A stretch of 64,000 nucleotides of DNA from Haliclona indistincta (lineage: Eukaryota > Porifera > Demospongiae > Haplosclerida > Chalinidae): positions 12,163,498-12,227,497 of the forward strand of contig OZ024790.1 of NCBI GenBank assembly GCA_964017065.1, in the 5' to 3' direction. A model generated the notes under the pieces. It worked only from the letters and a program-made list of their open reading frames with translations. It ran no database searches and was not told the DNA's origin. Numbering within the stretch: position 1 is the stretch's first letter; every line of letters begins with the position of its first letter. Position numbers and translations under genes: made by a program. Positions 32,448-44,363 of this stretch are shown here, piece after piece.

Positions 32448-33805
32448 CTAATGATGGATTAGTTTGTCAATCTCTTCCTGTATGTTGTCTCGAGCCGTCT
32501 GTTCATACAACGAGTAAAACTCCTCTGTACAATATATTCTTGGAGTCTGCAGAAATGTCTTGAGTACCTACATACAAACATTGCATAATTCAACGACTAG
32601 ATATTCAATGAGACCAATGATTATTCCTTACCTGGGCTCTTCCACTGCAGTATTTGTCCTCTAGAATGTGTATGTATTCCTGTCTGATAGCTGATGCATA
32701 TTTCGTGTAGACTACATACAGAGAGAAACAGTAGTTGCAGCTTGAACAGATCATGCTTACCATCTTTTGATTGTCCTAATATGGACATGTCAAGATCCAG
32801 TAGATAATGCTCTTCTTTACAACCAAATGCACTTCAGACAATGAGAAAACGGAATAAATTTAGAGAACAATCTAGCACCAAAAGTCTAAAACAAAGCTTA
32901 AACCCTGAAAAAGAAATGTTCCAGAAAAAGGCAATGTCATTAGGCTTCATGAACATTATACTTAAAAGAGAAGATGTTTGAAAGCAGGAGCTTATCATTC
33001 CAAGCAGAGTAAAGCACCTACACATTTCTGCTGCCCAGCGCATTGAAAAAAATTCAAAAGTTTTTATGAGCCGTACGACCACGTGCTGTACTAAGGCTGA
33101 ATGAATTTCGCGCACATGCAATAGCTGTCCATAAATTATGTTGATGGCTGTACACTCCTTGGAATAATAAGCTCCTGTTGATAGTAATACTGATACTTGT
33201 GCATACAAGAGGCACAGAGCTATTGCAGTGACTATGATACCTTGTAGCATCAGTGTGTTCTGGAGTTGAGTGAGACTGTGTCAGTATGATCATATCATAT
33301 ACTGACTGAGAATCAACACCTTTAATCTGCAGTGAAACAGCTACATGTACACAACTGCCAGAGTTCTGCCAAGATAGACAAACCTTTAATTCTACCTCCG
33401 GATCCATCGAAAATGTTTCAAAAAGTTTCGCACTCTTTTCTTCATTATCACCAGCTCGAGGGTCATACATTATGCTATGGAAACACAAATAAAAGAAAAT
33501 AGCACTTTTTATAATTTTTACTCCGAACTAGGATTTTGGAACCACAAATAAACTCTGTGCTGTGCTTACTCGTGAAAGAATATTGCTAGAGACACCTGTG
33601 GCGACTGGGCTGGCTGGCAATGAGGGACATGATCATCTCTCTGTCTCAGCATGTCGGCTAAATGAGTGAGCGTGTGGTAATGGCGTTGTGGCTCCGAATA
33701 GTAAGATTCTATCTTCGTCCACCACTTGCTGGAAACACTGGTAGAGAACTGCAGCTGCCGACAGAGCTGGTCCCAAGCAGTTTTTACTGCAACAGCAGCG
33801 GCCAT
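32448..33805 (-). CDS. HD-domain metal-dependent phosphohydrolase-like protein, 227 aa, six exons
   Basis: Exons on the minus strand: 33805-33570, 33474-33384, 33326-33241, 32831-32761, 32711-32632, 32567-32448 (684 bp, in frame, GT-AG borders). The product matches the predicted HD-superfamily hydrolase family (COG4339 type): YSEPQRHYHTLTHL near the N-terminus, FFHD-IMYDPRAGDNEEKSA (HD motif plus following Asp), EHTDAT, LLDLDMSILG, then YASAIRQEY and a C-terminal helix. These proteins carry the His/Asp metal site of HD phosphohydrolases; the substrate is not established. The gene is head-to-head with the Death-NHL gene (118 bp between ATGs) and is not part of the amplified module. It is single copy here and looks fully intact. 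Confidence 0.82.
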
Positions 33806-33923
33806 GATGCCAGCAAAGCATGTAGGCGTGGCTCGTAACACGAGTTCGAGCTCGGCTCAATCCGCCGGGCAAGCATCCTCGAAGCATCCATAGATCTACA
33901 TTGTGTATGCTGCAACCCTGACA
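33806..33923. promoter_or_regulatory. Bidirectional promoter candidate between HD hydrolase and Death-NHL genes
   Basis: Only 118 bp separate the two divergent ATGs, so both genes must share promoter DNA. GC content is higher than in surrounding introns. No TATA box seen. Confidence 0.55.
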
Positions 33924-36900
33924 ATGTCTGACCGTGAGTTTTCAGAGCATTCACAAGCTCCAAACACTAAGTGTTTTGGTGTGCAGGTACTCCTACACTT
34001 CAACAGCTATTGAAGGCACTGAAGACGTTGGAGAATTGGTTTGTATTTGGAGTAATTCTAGGCGTGCCTTTCTCTACACTGAAGAAGATCGAGTCATCAT
34101 ACAGTCAGAGGGAGTTGGAGCGATGCAAGACAGACATGTTGCAGTGCTGGCTCGATAAGAAGTTGGTTCCTAAGTGGAACGAGGTGATATTAGCACTAGA
34201 GGAGACTGACCAACTAGCCCTGGCTTCTCAGATCAAACACGACTATCTGTTGTCTATAGAATCAGATGTTAGAAAAGAAGAAGGTATGTTGTGAAAATTA
34301 TACATCTGAAACACTGATTATCCATCTTCAGCTATCACACCATCACCTCTTTCTGGTTATACGCATGCTTCTCCGATTACAACTCCTCCTCTTGCTGCCG
34401 ATGAGATTAAAGCTAAGATCAGAGCTGACGTGGCTGTAGTTAGCAATCTGAAGGATTTGGAAGTTTCGTTTGGTCGTATGATCGTGAGAGTGAAACGCCA
34501 TCTTGAAAAGAACGACTTGTCTGAAGAAAAATTATTTCTCTATTCTGTTATCGGTACTAAAGCCTTTAACAGGTGTGAAAACTTTGGAGAAATTTTAGAA
34601 CTGTTACAGCAAGACCACATTGATGTCTTCAGTATTTATATTCTTCAACAGCTTGTGGCATGCTTTGACAACTGTGAACAAACTGAAGTAATCGAGACTT
34701 ATAACGAAAAGAAAGAGAAGTTTCTTCAACAGACGACAGTTCTTGAATTCCAACGTGCTGTTGTCAGCAGAGTGCAGCCTATTCTAGCTAGTGGAAAAGC
34801 TGTGATCACAATTGTAATCTCAAGAGAAATGGCTTACAACCGAACTCTCAAGGACATTGAGAAACTAGCAATGGAAGGATTTGAGGAATGTCACAAGGAG
34901 TTCATCCATCTGCATGCTGAGCCAGGCTCCATAATCATATCCTGGGTCTTTCCCAAGAAGAATAGTGACAGATTGGAGCAACTAGCTGGTAAAAACGCTA
35001 CTGTTTTTGAGCACGCTGGAGTTCTTGAAGTGACAGTAGGAGAAAGGAGAGTATTTCCTTGCACTCATCAAGATGTCAAAGAGGAGGAGAAAAGCAAGCT
35101 AAAGCAGCTCTACATAGAGTTCTACCCTCAGCTGGTTGTAGCAGTCTCTGATCCTGACACATGTCACTCTCTCACTACTCAGCTCCATTCCACAAGCCTG
35201 TTATCAGAGGAGACTATAGCTGCTCTGAGCTCCAGTATGGCAAGTGGCAGATCATTTCTGAAGGTATTAGGAGTGGAAGAAGAGCCTCACTTAGTGACTG
35301 TGCTAATGGAGAAGATGTCTGCAGTTAAACAGCTGCAGACACTATCAGAAGATATGAGTGCCTGGCTGAGTGGATCAAAGCAAGGTACCATGCAGCGCAT
35401 TATGAGATATTAAATTTTATATAAGTATACGTGGCTTTCAATAAATCACACTCATTTCTACACATGCATTTGTTGTCACTGCCAGAGCCTGTAGTGAAAT
35501 AACTTGGTGTATGTACCATGGGAACCCTTATTTTCAAAGGTACTGCCATTGGATTTCCTGTGGAATATCTGATATTATTCCATGGGAAGTTGCATGACCG
35601 TGACTCCCATTGGACAAATTGAAATGGTGGAGAGAAAAATAGGAAGGAATGAGAGTTGTGAGTCAACCTCACCAGGAAGTTATGCAGTGTGCAAGTCTCC
35701 CTTATTTATCCAATAGAAACCTACAGACATCAATGGGCATTGTGGTTGCCATGGTACAAGTCTGTTATACCATAGAATCCATTCCTTTATACCTAGTGAA
35801 TACACTCAGCATTGACAGATGGTGTGACCAATGCATGTACAAAATTAAACATTTTTATTGTATTCGGATAATAATATGTGCCACTTTCTGCACTACTTCA
35901 ATTCAATGCTTTCACCAGCACCTACATCATTATCACACATTATTAATTTGTTATTATGTTACAGAGCAGCTTATGGTAGATATTGAGAGACTGACCAGTG
36001 ACAAGGCAGACCTGCTCTCTAGACTGCAGCATTGTGAGGCGGACCTCATGTCAGCTAATGAATGTGAGTATTCATTATGTAGCTATTTTGTTTAATTGAA
36101 TCGATCATTTATCAGTATTGAAATTGAGAGAGAAAGCCATTTCAGGTATGATGGCAGCAGTAGACAGGAGACACTCTGGTGTGGATGAGAGAGAAGAGAG
36201 GATCAGTCAGTTGAAAAATGTAACCAGATCTATAACTTGTGTCGTACTAGGTAATGTTGCTTATAATTATAGGAGCTTCAAGAATTTAAGACAGAAAGAT
36301 TGAAAAGGTGATTTAAAGTGTTGTCATCATGGTTCCGTGATCTACATGTCTCTCAGTAGAGAAAGCAGAGATTTGGAAATTGAAGACTTGAAGAGTAAAC
36401 TCATCATCAAGACCAATGAGCTTGGTGAAGCTGTCAAGAAAATCTCTGAGGTAATCATGGTATAACGTATAATGGACAATGTTCTAATTCTCTTATGATA
36501 GTTAAATTCACAAATCGTTGACAACAATTGTCAATTGAAGGACAATAATGACAAAATCAACGAACTTGAAACTCAGTGAGTACAGACCCTACTTCTTGTT
36601 TCAAACTCTTCATTATTCTCTATAGACTCAAAAATCTCATGGCAATTACTGAGTTAGCGTCAAAGGCAGGTATGTTTAAGTATCTATTGACAGCATGTTT
36701 GGGTGTAATTCAGGATTACGTTTATTATCAGTTGACTAATTAACTTGTGTATAATAGTATTTATTAAAATTGTTATTTGCTACTGCAGGAGCTAGCAAGT
36801 CTATCACATGCCTCACACAACAAGCAATTGCTCATGGAATGGCTGTCTTACCTGAAGACAACCTCATTATGGCTGATTGGTCAAGACGTGGTATCACCAT

Positions 36901-37609
36901 CATCAGTACTGCTAATGGGAAGATGATTAAAACCTTTGGAGGGTTTGGATCAGGACTGGGAGAATTCGATCATACAGAAGGAATGGCATTGAAAAGAGAA
37001 GGTCACATCGTTGTGGCTGATTCTTCCAATCATCGTTTACAAGTGTTGACAGTAGAGGGAGCCATTGTAGCTGCTGTTGGCTCCAGAGGATCTCAACCGC
37101 TGCAGTTTCATTACCCACGTGATATAGCTATTGATCGCAATGGAAGATTATTTGTCACTGAGCTTTGGAATCATCGTGTCCAGGTCCTCAATCCTGATCT
37201 GAGCTTTTCGCATTTCTTTAGCTGTGAAGGAGGCAAGCCTGGGCAACTATTAGGTCCACGTGGGATTGCTATTGATCAAAATGGAATGGTGTATGTCAGT
37301 GACTTTGGGAACCACCGAATTCAGAAATTTACACCGAGGGGTTTCTTTTTGGTTTCTTTCGATCATAAGAAGTTGCGTCATTCCTTTAGTCCATATGGCT
37401 TGTGCTTTGACAGCAACAATCTACTCTATGCTACTGATATGCAGAACAGTGTAGTGTGTGTCTTCAATACTAGTGGGAAGTTTCTAGGATACATTGGTAA
37501 TAGTGATGGTAGTAGTTTTGATCGTCCTCGATTCATAGTTTCTGATAAAGACAGACTGTACATTAGTGATGACAATGGAGTGGTCACTAACAAGTGCTTC
37601 CAGCAATAA
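33924..37609 (+). CDS. Death domain, coiled-coil, NHL beta-propeller protein (only complete copy)
   Basis: Exon model: 33924-33933, 33987-34283, 34332-35384, 35965-36063, 36115-36220, 36274-36307, 36357-36450, 36502-36575, 36626-36669, 36789-37609. The N-terminus (MSDRTPTLQQLLKALKTLENW...) is a Death-fold ending near LLSIESDV. Exon 3 encodes a ~350-aa helical plus mixed alpha/beta region seen in many sponge Death-domain proteins. Exons 4-9 encode charged coiled coil (IERLTSDKADLLSRLQ; LKSKLIIKTNELGEAV). The last exon encodes an NHL propeller with repeats such as DHTEGMALKREGHIVVADSS, PRDIAIDRNGRLFVTELWNH and PRGIAIDQNGMVYVSDFGNH. The layout parallels TRIM-NHL proteins with a Death domain replacing the RING. 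It lies just upstream of NLR3; a scaffold or adaptor role in Death signalling is inferred. Confidence 0.8.
35385..35964. other. Intron 3 of Death-NHL gene
   Basis: A 580-bp intron, long for this locus, containing stretches such as CCATGGGAAGTTGCATGACC and CCCATTGGACAAATT. No gene or clear transposon ends seen. Confidence 0.4.
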
Positions 37610-37770
37610 TAACATTGAATTGAAATAATATAAAATCATAAATGGTAAAATTGACATTAAATTTCAGGAATTACGTTATGCATGTGAATCTCATTATTTT
37701 GACTATAGTCGTTACGATACCACCTGACCTGTTACCCGCGTTATCCCGTTACCCGCGATTCAGTACAGAA

Positions 37771-40479
37771 ATGGCCAAGCCTTTGTTCAACTCTACGGCA
37801 CTAGACGTAATATGCTCTTCTGCTCATATTGCAAAGTTTTCTGAGCGTATTGAAAACTGGGAGGAACTGGCACCATATTTTGGCCTTACCGCGGCAGAGG
37901 AGGAAGATACTCGGGAAGATATTCGAGCCAGCCACGCCCTCCATTACAAGGTACAGAAACGCAAGATGCTCTGGAAGTGGGTCAGGAAGCTGGGAGAGAG
38001 GGCAACCTACCGTGAGCTGATAAAAGTGTTGGAAGAGGCAGGCGAATCTCTACTAATCGTAAGAGTTAAAGAGCTACTGGAGGACTCGTATTCTGAAGCA
38101 CCTCACATCATTGTGAACTCGTTCCGAGAGTACCTCAAAGATTGCTACAGTACCTCAGCTTCTGATGGAGTGGCAGATAGAGAAGATTGGCCACGACTAA
38201 AAGATCCAATGATTTTTGTGAACCCGGAGTTAGTCTCGAAGGACAAGAAAACAAGTCAAACTACACTGGACATCTTCAAAGACAAGAAAGTGATGCTTGA
38301 AGGCACAGCAGGTTCTGGTAAGACCACTCTAATGAGGCATGCCTGCCAGCAGTGGGCTGAGGGCAAGCTACTTAATGATGTGGATCTCCTCATCCATCTA
38401 ACTCTGGCAGATCCCACCTTGTGGTCTGCCACATGTTTGGAAGACATTATCCCTCATCCTACATCTATTGAGATGCGCAGAGCAGTAGCTGAGTACATAA
38501 CAGAGCGAGGAGGCAAAGGATGCTGCTTTATACTGGATGGATGGGAGGATTTGCCTGAAGAGATGCGTAGATCTTCCGTTTTTCATGATCTTCTCAAGGG
38601 CAGTAAGCCGGGATCGGCATTACCTCACTGTTCGTTTATCGTCACCACTCGTCCAATTGTTTCTCCCTCCCTACAGCCACTAGTCACCACCATTGTTGAG
38701 ATCACTGGCTTCTCATCTGAGAGTGTTGATACCTATGCTAGTCAGTATCTGACACAGCAAGGCAAGGACCCTGCTGTCTTCATAACAGCTCTCAATGATA
38801 ACCATCATACTCGTGGCTTGTGCAGTTTGCCCATCAATGCAGCCATCTTACTACATCTGTTTCTTACTATTCAAACAGGTCTTCCCACTACTCAGACAGA
38901 GCTGTTCAACTGCTTTATTCTTAACCTTCTTCTTCGTTATCTTGTTGTTAAAGCGAATGCCAAGCCTTTGCTTCGCTGCTTTTCAGATCTTCCATCCAAT
39001 GAAATTAAAGCATTCAATAACCTTTGTCTAATATCGTACCATTCCACATTCAGTGGTAAAGTAGCCTCTCAGAGTAACCAGCTAATCTCATCTGATGACC
39101 TTCATAAAGCCGGTCTACAGGACGTGCAGGAGACCCTGGGTCTAATGAAGGTACACCAGCAGCTGACCTGGTGTGGCTATGACCCTCACTATGGGTTCCT
39201 TCACTCATCAGTTCAAGACTTCTTATGTGCTGTGAGGATGAGCCAGCTGAGTCCAGAGCAACAGGTGAGAGACTTCATACGTATAATGACCAGTAATCCA
39301 ACATCACTAGTACTTCACTTCTACGCTGGCATAACAAAGCTTGAGAGTGAAAGGGTCTGCAAATATTTGAGTCGAATAGGAATGAATCCACCTGGTCATT
39401 TTGTTTTTAATAACTTGCATACTGCATCTTCTGACCCACGTAGACTATTTTTGACATATCTGCATTGTCTTTATGAAGCAAAGCATAGCAAGATATTATG
39501 TCAGTTTGTCAGTAAAGACTTATGTTTTGACTACTATAGACTTTCTGTTCATGATCTCAACGTGATATGGTATTTCATGTTAGACATGATTGAAAAATGT
39601 CATCCTGAAGTTTTGACTGTACACTTCTTTGCGTGCAAAATTAGTGATCACGGCATTGAGTCAGCTGTAACAACTTTCATCAACCAGGCAAACACTCTTA
39701 ATTGCTCAAAAGGTTGTTTTAGACTTTACTTTAGTGATGCTGGTATTACACATAATGGCGTTAGAAGTTTGACTAAATTGATTGGAATAAAAAATGTAAG
39801 CCTAATTGGAATTCATCTGATGTCGAATATTGACTATATAACCTTGAATCTGTTAATTGGTGCTGTACCCACCTCAACTATAACATCTCTTGGTCTAACT
39901 TCATTTGGCTCGCCCTTGACAAGCAGACATATTTACCATTTAGTTCTTCTCATTCACCAAGCAAGACATTTGCAAACATCGAATCTTAGTGGAAATTCAA
40001 TGCAAGCAGAGAGTGTTCCACTTTTATTGATGGCTGCTAGAAATGTTGAACGATTAGAATTTAAAAATGGTTATATATTAAGAGATCAGCAACTTCAGGA
40101 GATAGGTCCAATACTACAGTCAAATACTAGTTTAAAAGTTTTGAATATAAAGAATGGTATTCCCGATAATTTAAAAGTTTTGAATATAAAAAATGATCAT
40201 CCCGATATGTGCTGTTCTTACAGTTTTGAATCACTTTGTGAGTTCATTAAAGTTATCACAGCACCTGAATCAAGATCACAACTAAGGATTCTTGTTACTG
40301 AATATGCAGAAGATATCTATGCAAACAAAGAGTTAATGACAACCGTAATTAAATTTTGGGAACGTCGTGAATATCCCATAATTTTTTGTTCTGAGAATCA
40401 ACAAGATGTAAGAAAGATATTGATGGGCTTCAAAAATCTTCAATCTCTACCTAAATCTTTGATCACAGGAAGAACGTAA
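37771..40479 (+). CDS. Death-NACHT-LRR receptor (NLR3), 902 aa
   Basis: I start at the conserved MAKPLFNST ATG (37771); the frame is open further upstream but that part is leader in the other copies. Death-fold has a small insertion (TAAEEEDTREDIRASH instead of TEAEQQEIRASH). Walker A GTAGSGKT, Walker B CCFILDGWED, sensor FIVTTRP. A 4-aa deletion lies in the region VVKANAKPLL (paralogues VAKAKYKHAKPLL). The LRR part contains a recent 13-aa tandem duplication (40132-40209). It follows the complete Death-NHL gene by 161 bp. The promoter has lost the TATAAA of the sister genes (CTATAGTC instead). The open frame suggests function. Confidence 0.88.
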   Translation: MAKPLFNSTALDVICSSAHIAKFSERIENWEELAPYFGLTAAEEEDTREDIRASHALHYKVQKRKMLWKWVRKLGERATYRELIKVLEEAGESLLIVRVKELLEDSYSEAPHIIVNSFREYLKDCYSTSASDGVADREDWPRLKDPMIFVNPELVSKDKKTSQTTLDIFKDKKVMLEGTAGSGKTTLMRHACQQWAEGKLLNDVDLLIHLTLADPTLWSATCLEDIIPHPTSIEMRRAVAEYITERGGKGCCFILDGWEDLPEEMRRSSVFHDLLKGSKPGSALPHCSFIVTTRPIVSPSLQPLVTTIVEITGFSSESVDTYASQYLTQQGKDPAVFITALNDNHHTRGLCSLPINAAILLHLFLTIQTGLPTTQTELFNCFILNLLLRYLVVKANAKPLLRCFSDLPSNEIKAFNNLCLISYHSTFSGKVASQSNQLISSDDLHKAGLQDVQETLGLMKVHQQLTWCGYDPHYGFLHSSVQDFLCAVRMSQLSPEQQVRDFIRIMTSNPTSLVLHFYAGITKLESERVCKYLSRIGMNPPGHFVFNNLHTASSDPRRLFLTYLHCLYEAKHSKILCQFVSKDLCFDYYRLSVHDLNVIWYFMLDMIEKCHPEVLTVHFFACKISDHGIESAVTTFINQANTLNCSKGCFRLYFSDAGITHNGVRSLTKLIGIKNVSLIGIHLMSNIDYITLNLLIGAVPTSTITSLGLTSFGSPLTSRHIYHLVLLIHQARHLQTSNLSGNSMQAESVPLLLMAARNVERLEFKNGYILRDQQLQEIGPILQSNTSLKVLNIKNGIPDNLKVLNIKNDHPDMCCSYSFESLCEFIKVITAPESRSQLRILVTEYAEDIYANKELMTTVIKFWERREYPIIFCSENQQDVRKILMGFKNLQSLPKSLITGRT
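40132..40209 (+). repeat. 39-bp tandem duplication inside NLR3 LRR region
   Basis: Two copies of a 39-bp unit (40132-40170 and 40171-40209) encode LKVLNIKNGIPDN and LKVLNIKNDHPDM. Other NLRs have one copy. It adds one LRR-like strand and has begun to diverge. Confidence 0.9.
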
Positions 40480-40557
40480 CTTCTGATTACCAACAACTCT
40501 TTTTGGTATAGTATAGTAATATTATTAATGTTATAACTAAATAATTATTGTACTGAT

Positions 40558-41516
40558 AATGTTCAATGATAACAAATAAAGAGTATACTATAGCAAATGA
40601 CAAGCTATTGAGAGGAGCAATTGCTGCATGAAGAATCCACAGTATTGTATTATTGTGGATGGTAGTTGTGATCTGATACAAGCGGTGAGCAAGTCCCAAC
40701 AACTTGACAATGTGAAAGAGAACAGGATAGATCATCAGTGGAGCATTTTCTCTCAGCATGGTTTTGTAGACCTGGTCTGGTGTCTCTTGGAAGTACAGTC
40801 GCTTGCATAAGATTACCAACATTGCAGCGACGATGACCATAGCTACAATGCATAGGAAAGACACAGGGCCGTACCCCAGGACATGCTGCTCGATTTTACC
40901 AGCTAGAAGACTGTCACAGTTATCATCTTTTTGTCTTATCCAGCACCAAGCTCCAGCTAGTCCGTAAGGATCATGAAGAAACGGTATCCACTCAAACAAG
41001 AGGGAAATTACAATCGGTACAAAGACATATCAGATCTCTAAGCACAGTGCTTCTCTTCTTGCTTTAGTAGAGGTACGATCAGCTGGTTCAGAGAGGGTTA
41101 TAATGAGCTCACGATAAGTGACACCTAATAGTATGATTGGTCGAATCTCAATGAGGGTAATGAGACATGAGAGATGAGACACTAACACAGACATGTACAG
41201 AAGTGTCGTCCACGTTGAAAACTCCAGTAAAGCCGCGATTGCCTTGCAACCAAAGACGTATGCCGTGTTCGTAGGGTCATAGTTGTACACGGCTACTTGT
41301 AGGCAGCGAATAACTGTTGAAGGCAACTGCGAAGAGAAGATAGAGAGATATCCGGTGAGTAAACCGTCTTCCGACTCGACAGATGCAAGCAAGGGACAGA
41401 GCCACAATGCAGGCAGTTAGCGAGATGCCTGCAACAGATCCATATGTCAGCAGTATCACGTGGCGGACAGGATCGTCAGTGTTGTTGCAGCCATTCCCAG
41501 AGGTGGAATGATCCAT
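40558..41516 (-). pseudogene. 7TM receptor pseudogene (copy 3)
   Basis: Starts MDHSTSGNGC at 41516. Relative to the intact gene it has frameshifts near 41390 and 41330, a TGC to TGA nonsense change in the EICYVF segment (about 41030), and loss of the C-terminal tail at 40558. The AGAWCWIR region survives. Confidence 0.88.
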
Positions 41517-43238
41517 GATGACAGTTAGAAAACTCGCATTCGTCAGTAGTTAACCGCAGGAATGATAGCTTCTGCTGATAACGGGTACTATTTACATAAA
41601 CTCTTCACCTACGGTTTCTGTTCGTAGTAGACTCGCTCAGTCTCTATATAGGCGTGGCTCAATAGTAGCTCCACCCACTGTACCCGACACGAGGGAATGG
41701 CGGACGTTGCAGGCACAGAAAGAGATCGTTTGGTGGGTTAGCAGCTCGCGTGTTGGTAGGCGTGAGTCAATTTTTGGTCTCCAGGAGAATGAAAACCAGA
41801 GGAAGCGAAAAAGAGCACTAGAGGATGAAGGAGAAGATGGCGGAGCCCCGAAACAGAAGCTGCCCAACTACAGCAATTTTGCAGAGAGAATGATGGTAGG
41901 TGACACGCCCCTTTGACGTAAGTACTAGCAACAGCTGTGATATTGCTATCACGGCAACTAGACAGCATATTTATAGTGATGTTCATTGTTTAGGCATCAA
42001 TGGGTTATGTTCCTGGTAAAGGTCTTGGAAAGACTGAGTCCGGCATCTCTGAACCGATACAACAATCCATGCACAAGGGTAGGCGTGGTCTGGGGCACAT
42101 GATCGCAAAACTTCAGCGAGAGGACGTCCAGTGGGAGTTGGAAGAGGTAAGAGAGAGGGAGAGAGTGTAATGCGTGAATCAGTAGTGTGTACTTGATGTC
42201 ACTGCAATAAAATCAAGAATAGCTGTTCACATCTGTTCAATAACAGACACTTTTCATGTGCGGGTCCTTGCAAAGAGGAGTTTGTGAGTGAGAGAAATAG
42301 ACCATGTGTGAGGTTTTCATACTAGCAAAAGCCAAAGTCTGCACAATTTCGTGTCTGTGATGCTGTGTATGATTCTTACAGGTTAACTGTGATCAAGAAG
42401 TGACCTGGCTTGCTCCTTGCCATCATCCTGTACTCACAGCTAATGAAATGACTGACTGGATTGTCACAGATGAGGTTATAAACTAAACTACTCTTCTCTT
42501 TAGCAATAGTCTAACAGACTGTGTGTGACCTTTGGTTGTCTGATATAGAGAAAAGATACAATTGAAGATGAAACTAAGTTCTGTGATCCTGTTGTGCTGG
42601 AAGGTATTCTTGCTGCTAAAGTAAGCACTCACTCACTCTCTCATGTACTTGGACACAATTCACATGAATCTACTGTTTGTGTCTCGTTTAGACTGTTTTT
42701 GATTCACTCGATAGAAAAGAGTTTGCCGATGCTCGTCAGAGATCTAATCCTTTCGAGACCATCAAAGGAGTCATCTTTCAGAATAGGTAACCACATGTAT
42801 ACTGTGCTAGCTTGGAGCCATTGTGTGGGTCATTTTATCTTTTAAGAGCTGCAATGAAGATGGCAAACATTGATTCTGTGTTTGACTTCATGTTCACATC
42901 ACCAAAAGAGAAGGTCAGCATCATTCTGTATTTAGTGATAGTAGGTTTCTAGTTTAACCCTGTATGCATGCTTCAACATGATAATTCTTTGAAGAATAAG
43001 CATAAAATATCCAATGACTGGATTATGATAGGATCATAGAACAATTGCCTGGACAGATGTATACATGTAACATTATTTTCAGATCTCCACGTTCGTTATT
43101 TTTGTAAAATGACACAGACTGATGTGTTGTATTTTGCCGATATCTGTGCTGGTCCTGGAGGATTTTCAGAGTACGTGTTCTGGAAAAAGAAATGGCATGC
43201 TAAAGGATTTGGGTTCACCTTGAAAGGTAGAGAGACCA

Positions 43239-43536
43239 TAGCCTCGCCTCCAGGCCACACCCCTTTGTTAGTGGCCTGGTAATAACTGTCTGCGCATGCG
43301 TTGATTTTCCCAGGAAAACCTGGAAATTCGGATATGATCGATTACTAGCGCTACAGTACGCCGTCTCAGCTTGTTGGAAAGGCAGGTATTACGTTAAAGA
43401 GAAGAGCAGACACGTGCAATACGCAACGGATACGATGGCACCGTCACTTTTCTCAGGTTTTCCTGGGAAAATCAAAGCATGCGCAGACAGTCATTACCAG
43501 GCCACTAACTGAAGGGTGTGAACTGGAGGCGTGGCT
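43239..43536. mobile_element. 298-bp MITE in intron 8 of CMTR1 copy 3
   Basis: Long inverted ends (TAGCCTCGCCTCCAGGCC against complement AGCCACGCCTCCAGTTC, continuing through GACTGTCTGCGCATGCGTTG and TTTTCCCAGGAAAACCTG). Flanked by a 10-bp duplication AGAGAGACCA (43229-43238 and 43537-43546). The same insertion at the same site is in copy 4 but not in copies 1 and 2. Confidence 0.85.
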
Positions 43537-44217
43537 AGAGAGACCACTGTTATCTAGACTGATCCATGTTTGTGATTTCTGTACAGATCCCAACGATGCA
43601 TCTGATTTTCAGCTGGACAAATTTCTTGCTGGACCATGTGAAACCTTCAATCCTTTCTATGGTAATGGCAACTTTGGTCTCACTTTCTCACTCTCTTATT
43701 TGCATATGATTCCATTTGCTCATCACAAACATTTCTTGAGATCTTGTTTGTTGTGATGCAGGTGTTGGTGGTTATGATGGAGATGGTGACATAACCAAGA
43801 CAGATAATTTACTAGAACTTCAAGAGTATGTGATGGATCAGACAGAAGGTGTTCATTTTGTGATGGCTGATGGTGTAAGTCCTGTGTGAGTCTATAATGT
43901 GTAATAATGTGTGCCACAGGGGATTTGTGTTGACGGAGAGGAAAATATTCAAGAAATTCTGACGAAACAGTTGGTTCTCTGTCAGTACCTTTGTGCTCTT
44001 ATGATTTTGAGAACAGGTGATAGCAAATTGTTACAGATAATTGTGTTGTGACCTTTTGTACTCCAGGTGGTCATTTTGTGTTCAGTGTGGGCCTGTTCTA
44101 CCTGCTCTACCGGTGCTTTGAACAGGTCTGCATCTTCAAACCAGTGACCAGCCGTCCAGCTAATTCCGAGAGGCAAGTCATGCACTCTTGCACACACTGT
44201 GCCGAGTTTGAGTTCCC

Positions 44218-44311
44218 TTCCCCCTCTCTCCCTCTCCCTTCCCCCTCTCTCTCTCTCTCTCCTTTCCCCTCTCCCTTTCCCCTCTCTCCCTTCACCTCTC
44301 CCTCCCTTCCT

Positions 44312-44355
<44 letters not shown>
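44218..44355. repeat. Pyrimidine microsatellite in CMTR1 intron 12 (copy 3)
   Basis: CCCCTCTC and CCCTTTCC-type units then a pure CT tract, orthologous to those of the other copies. Confidence 0.95.

Positions 44356-44363
<8 letters not shown>

Noticed and set aside
37642..37770. 43-residue N-terminal extension of NLR3
   Set aside because: Corresponds to promoter and leader in the sister genes; the conserved start is MAKPL at 37771.
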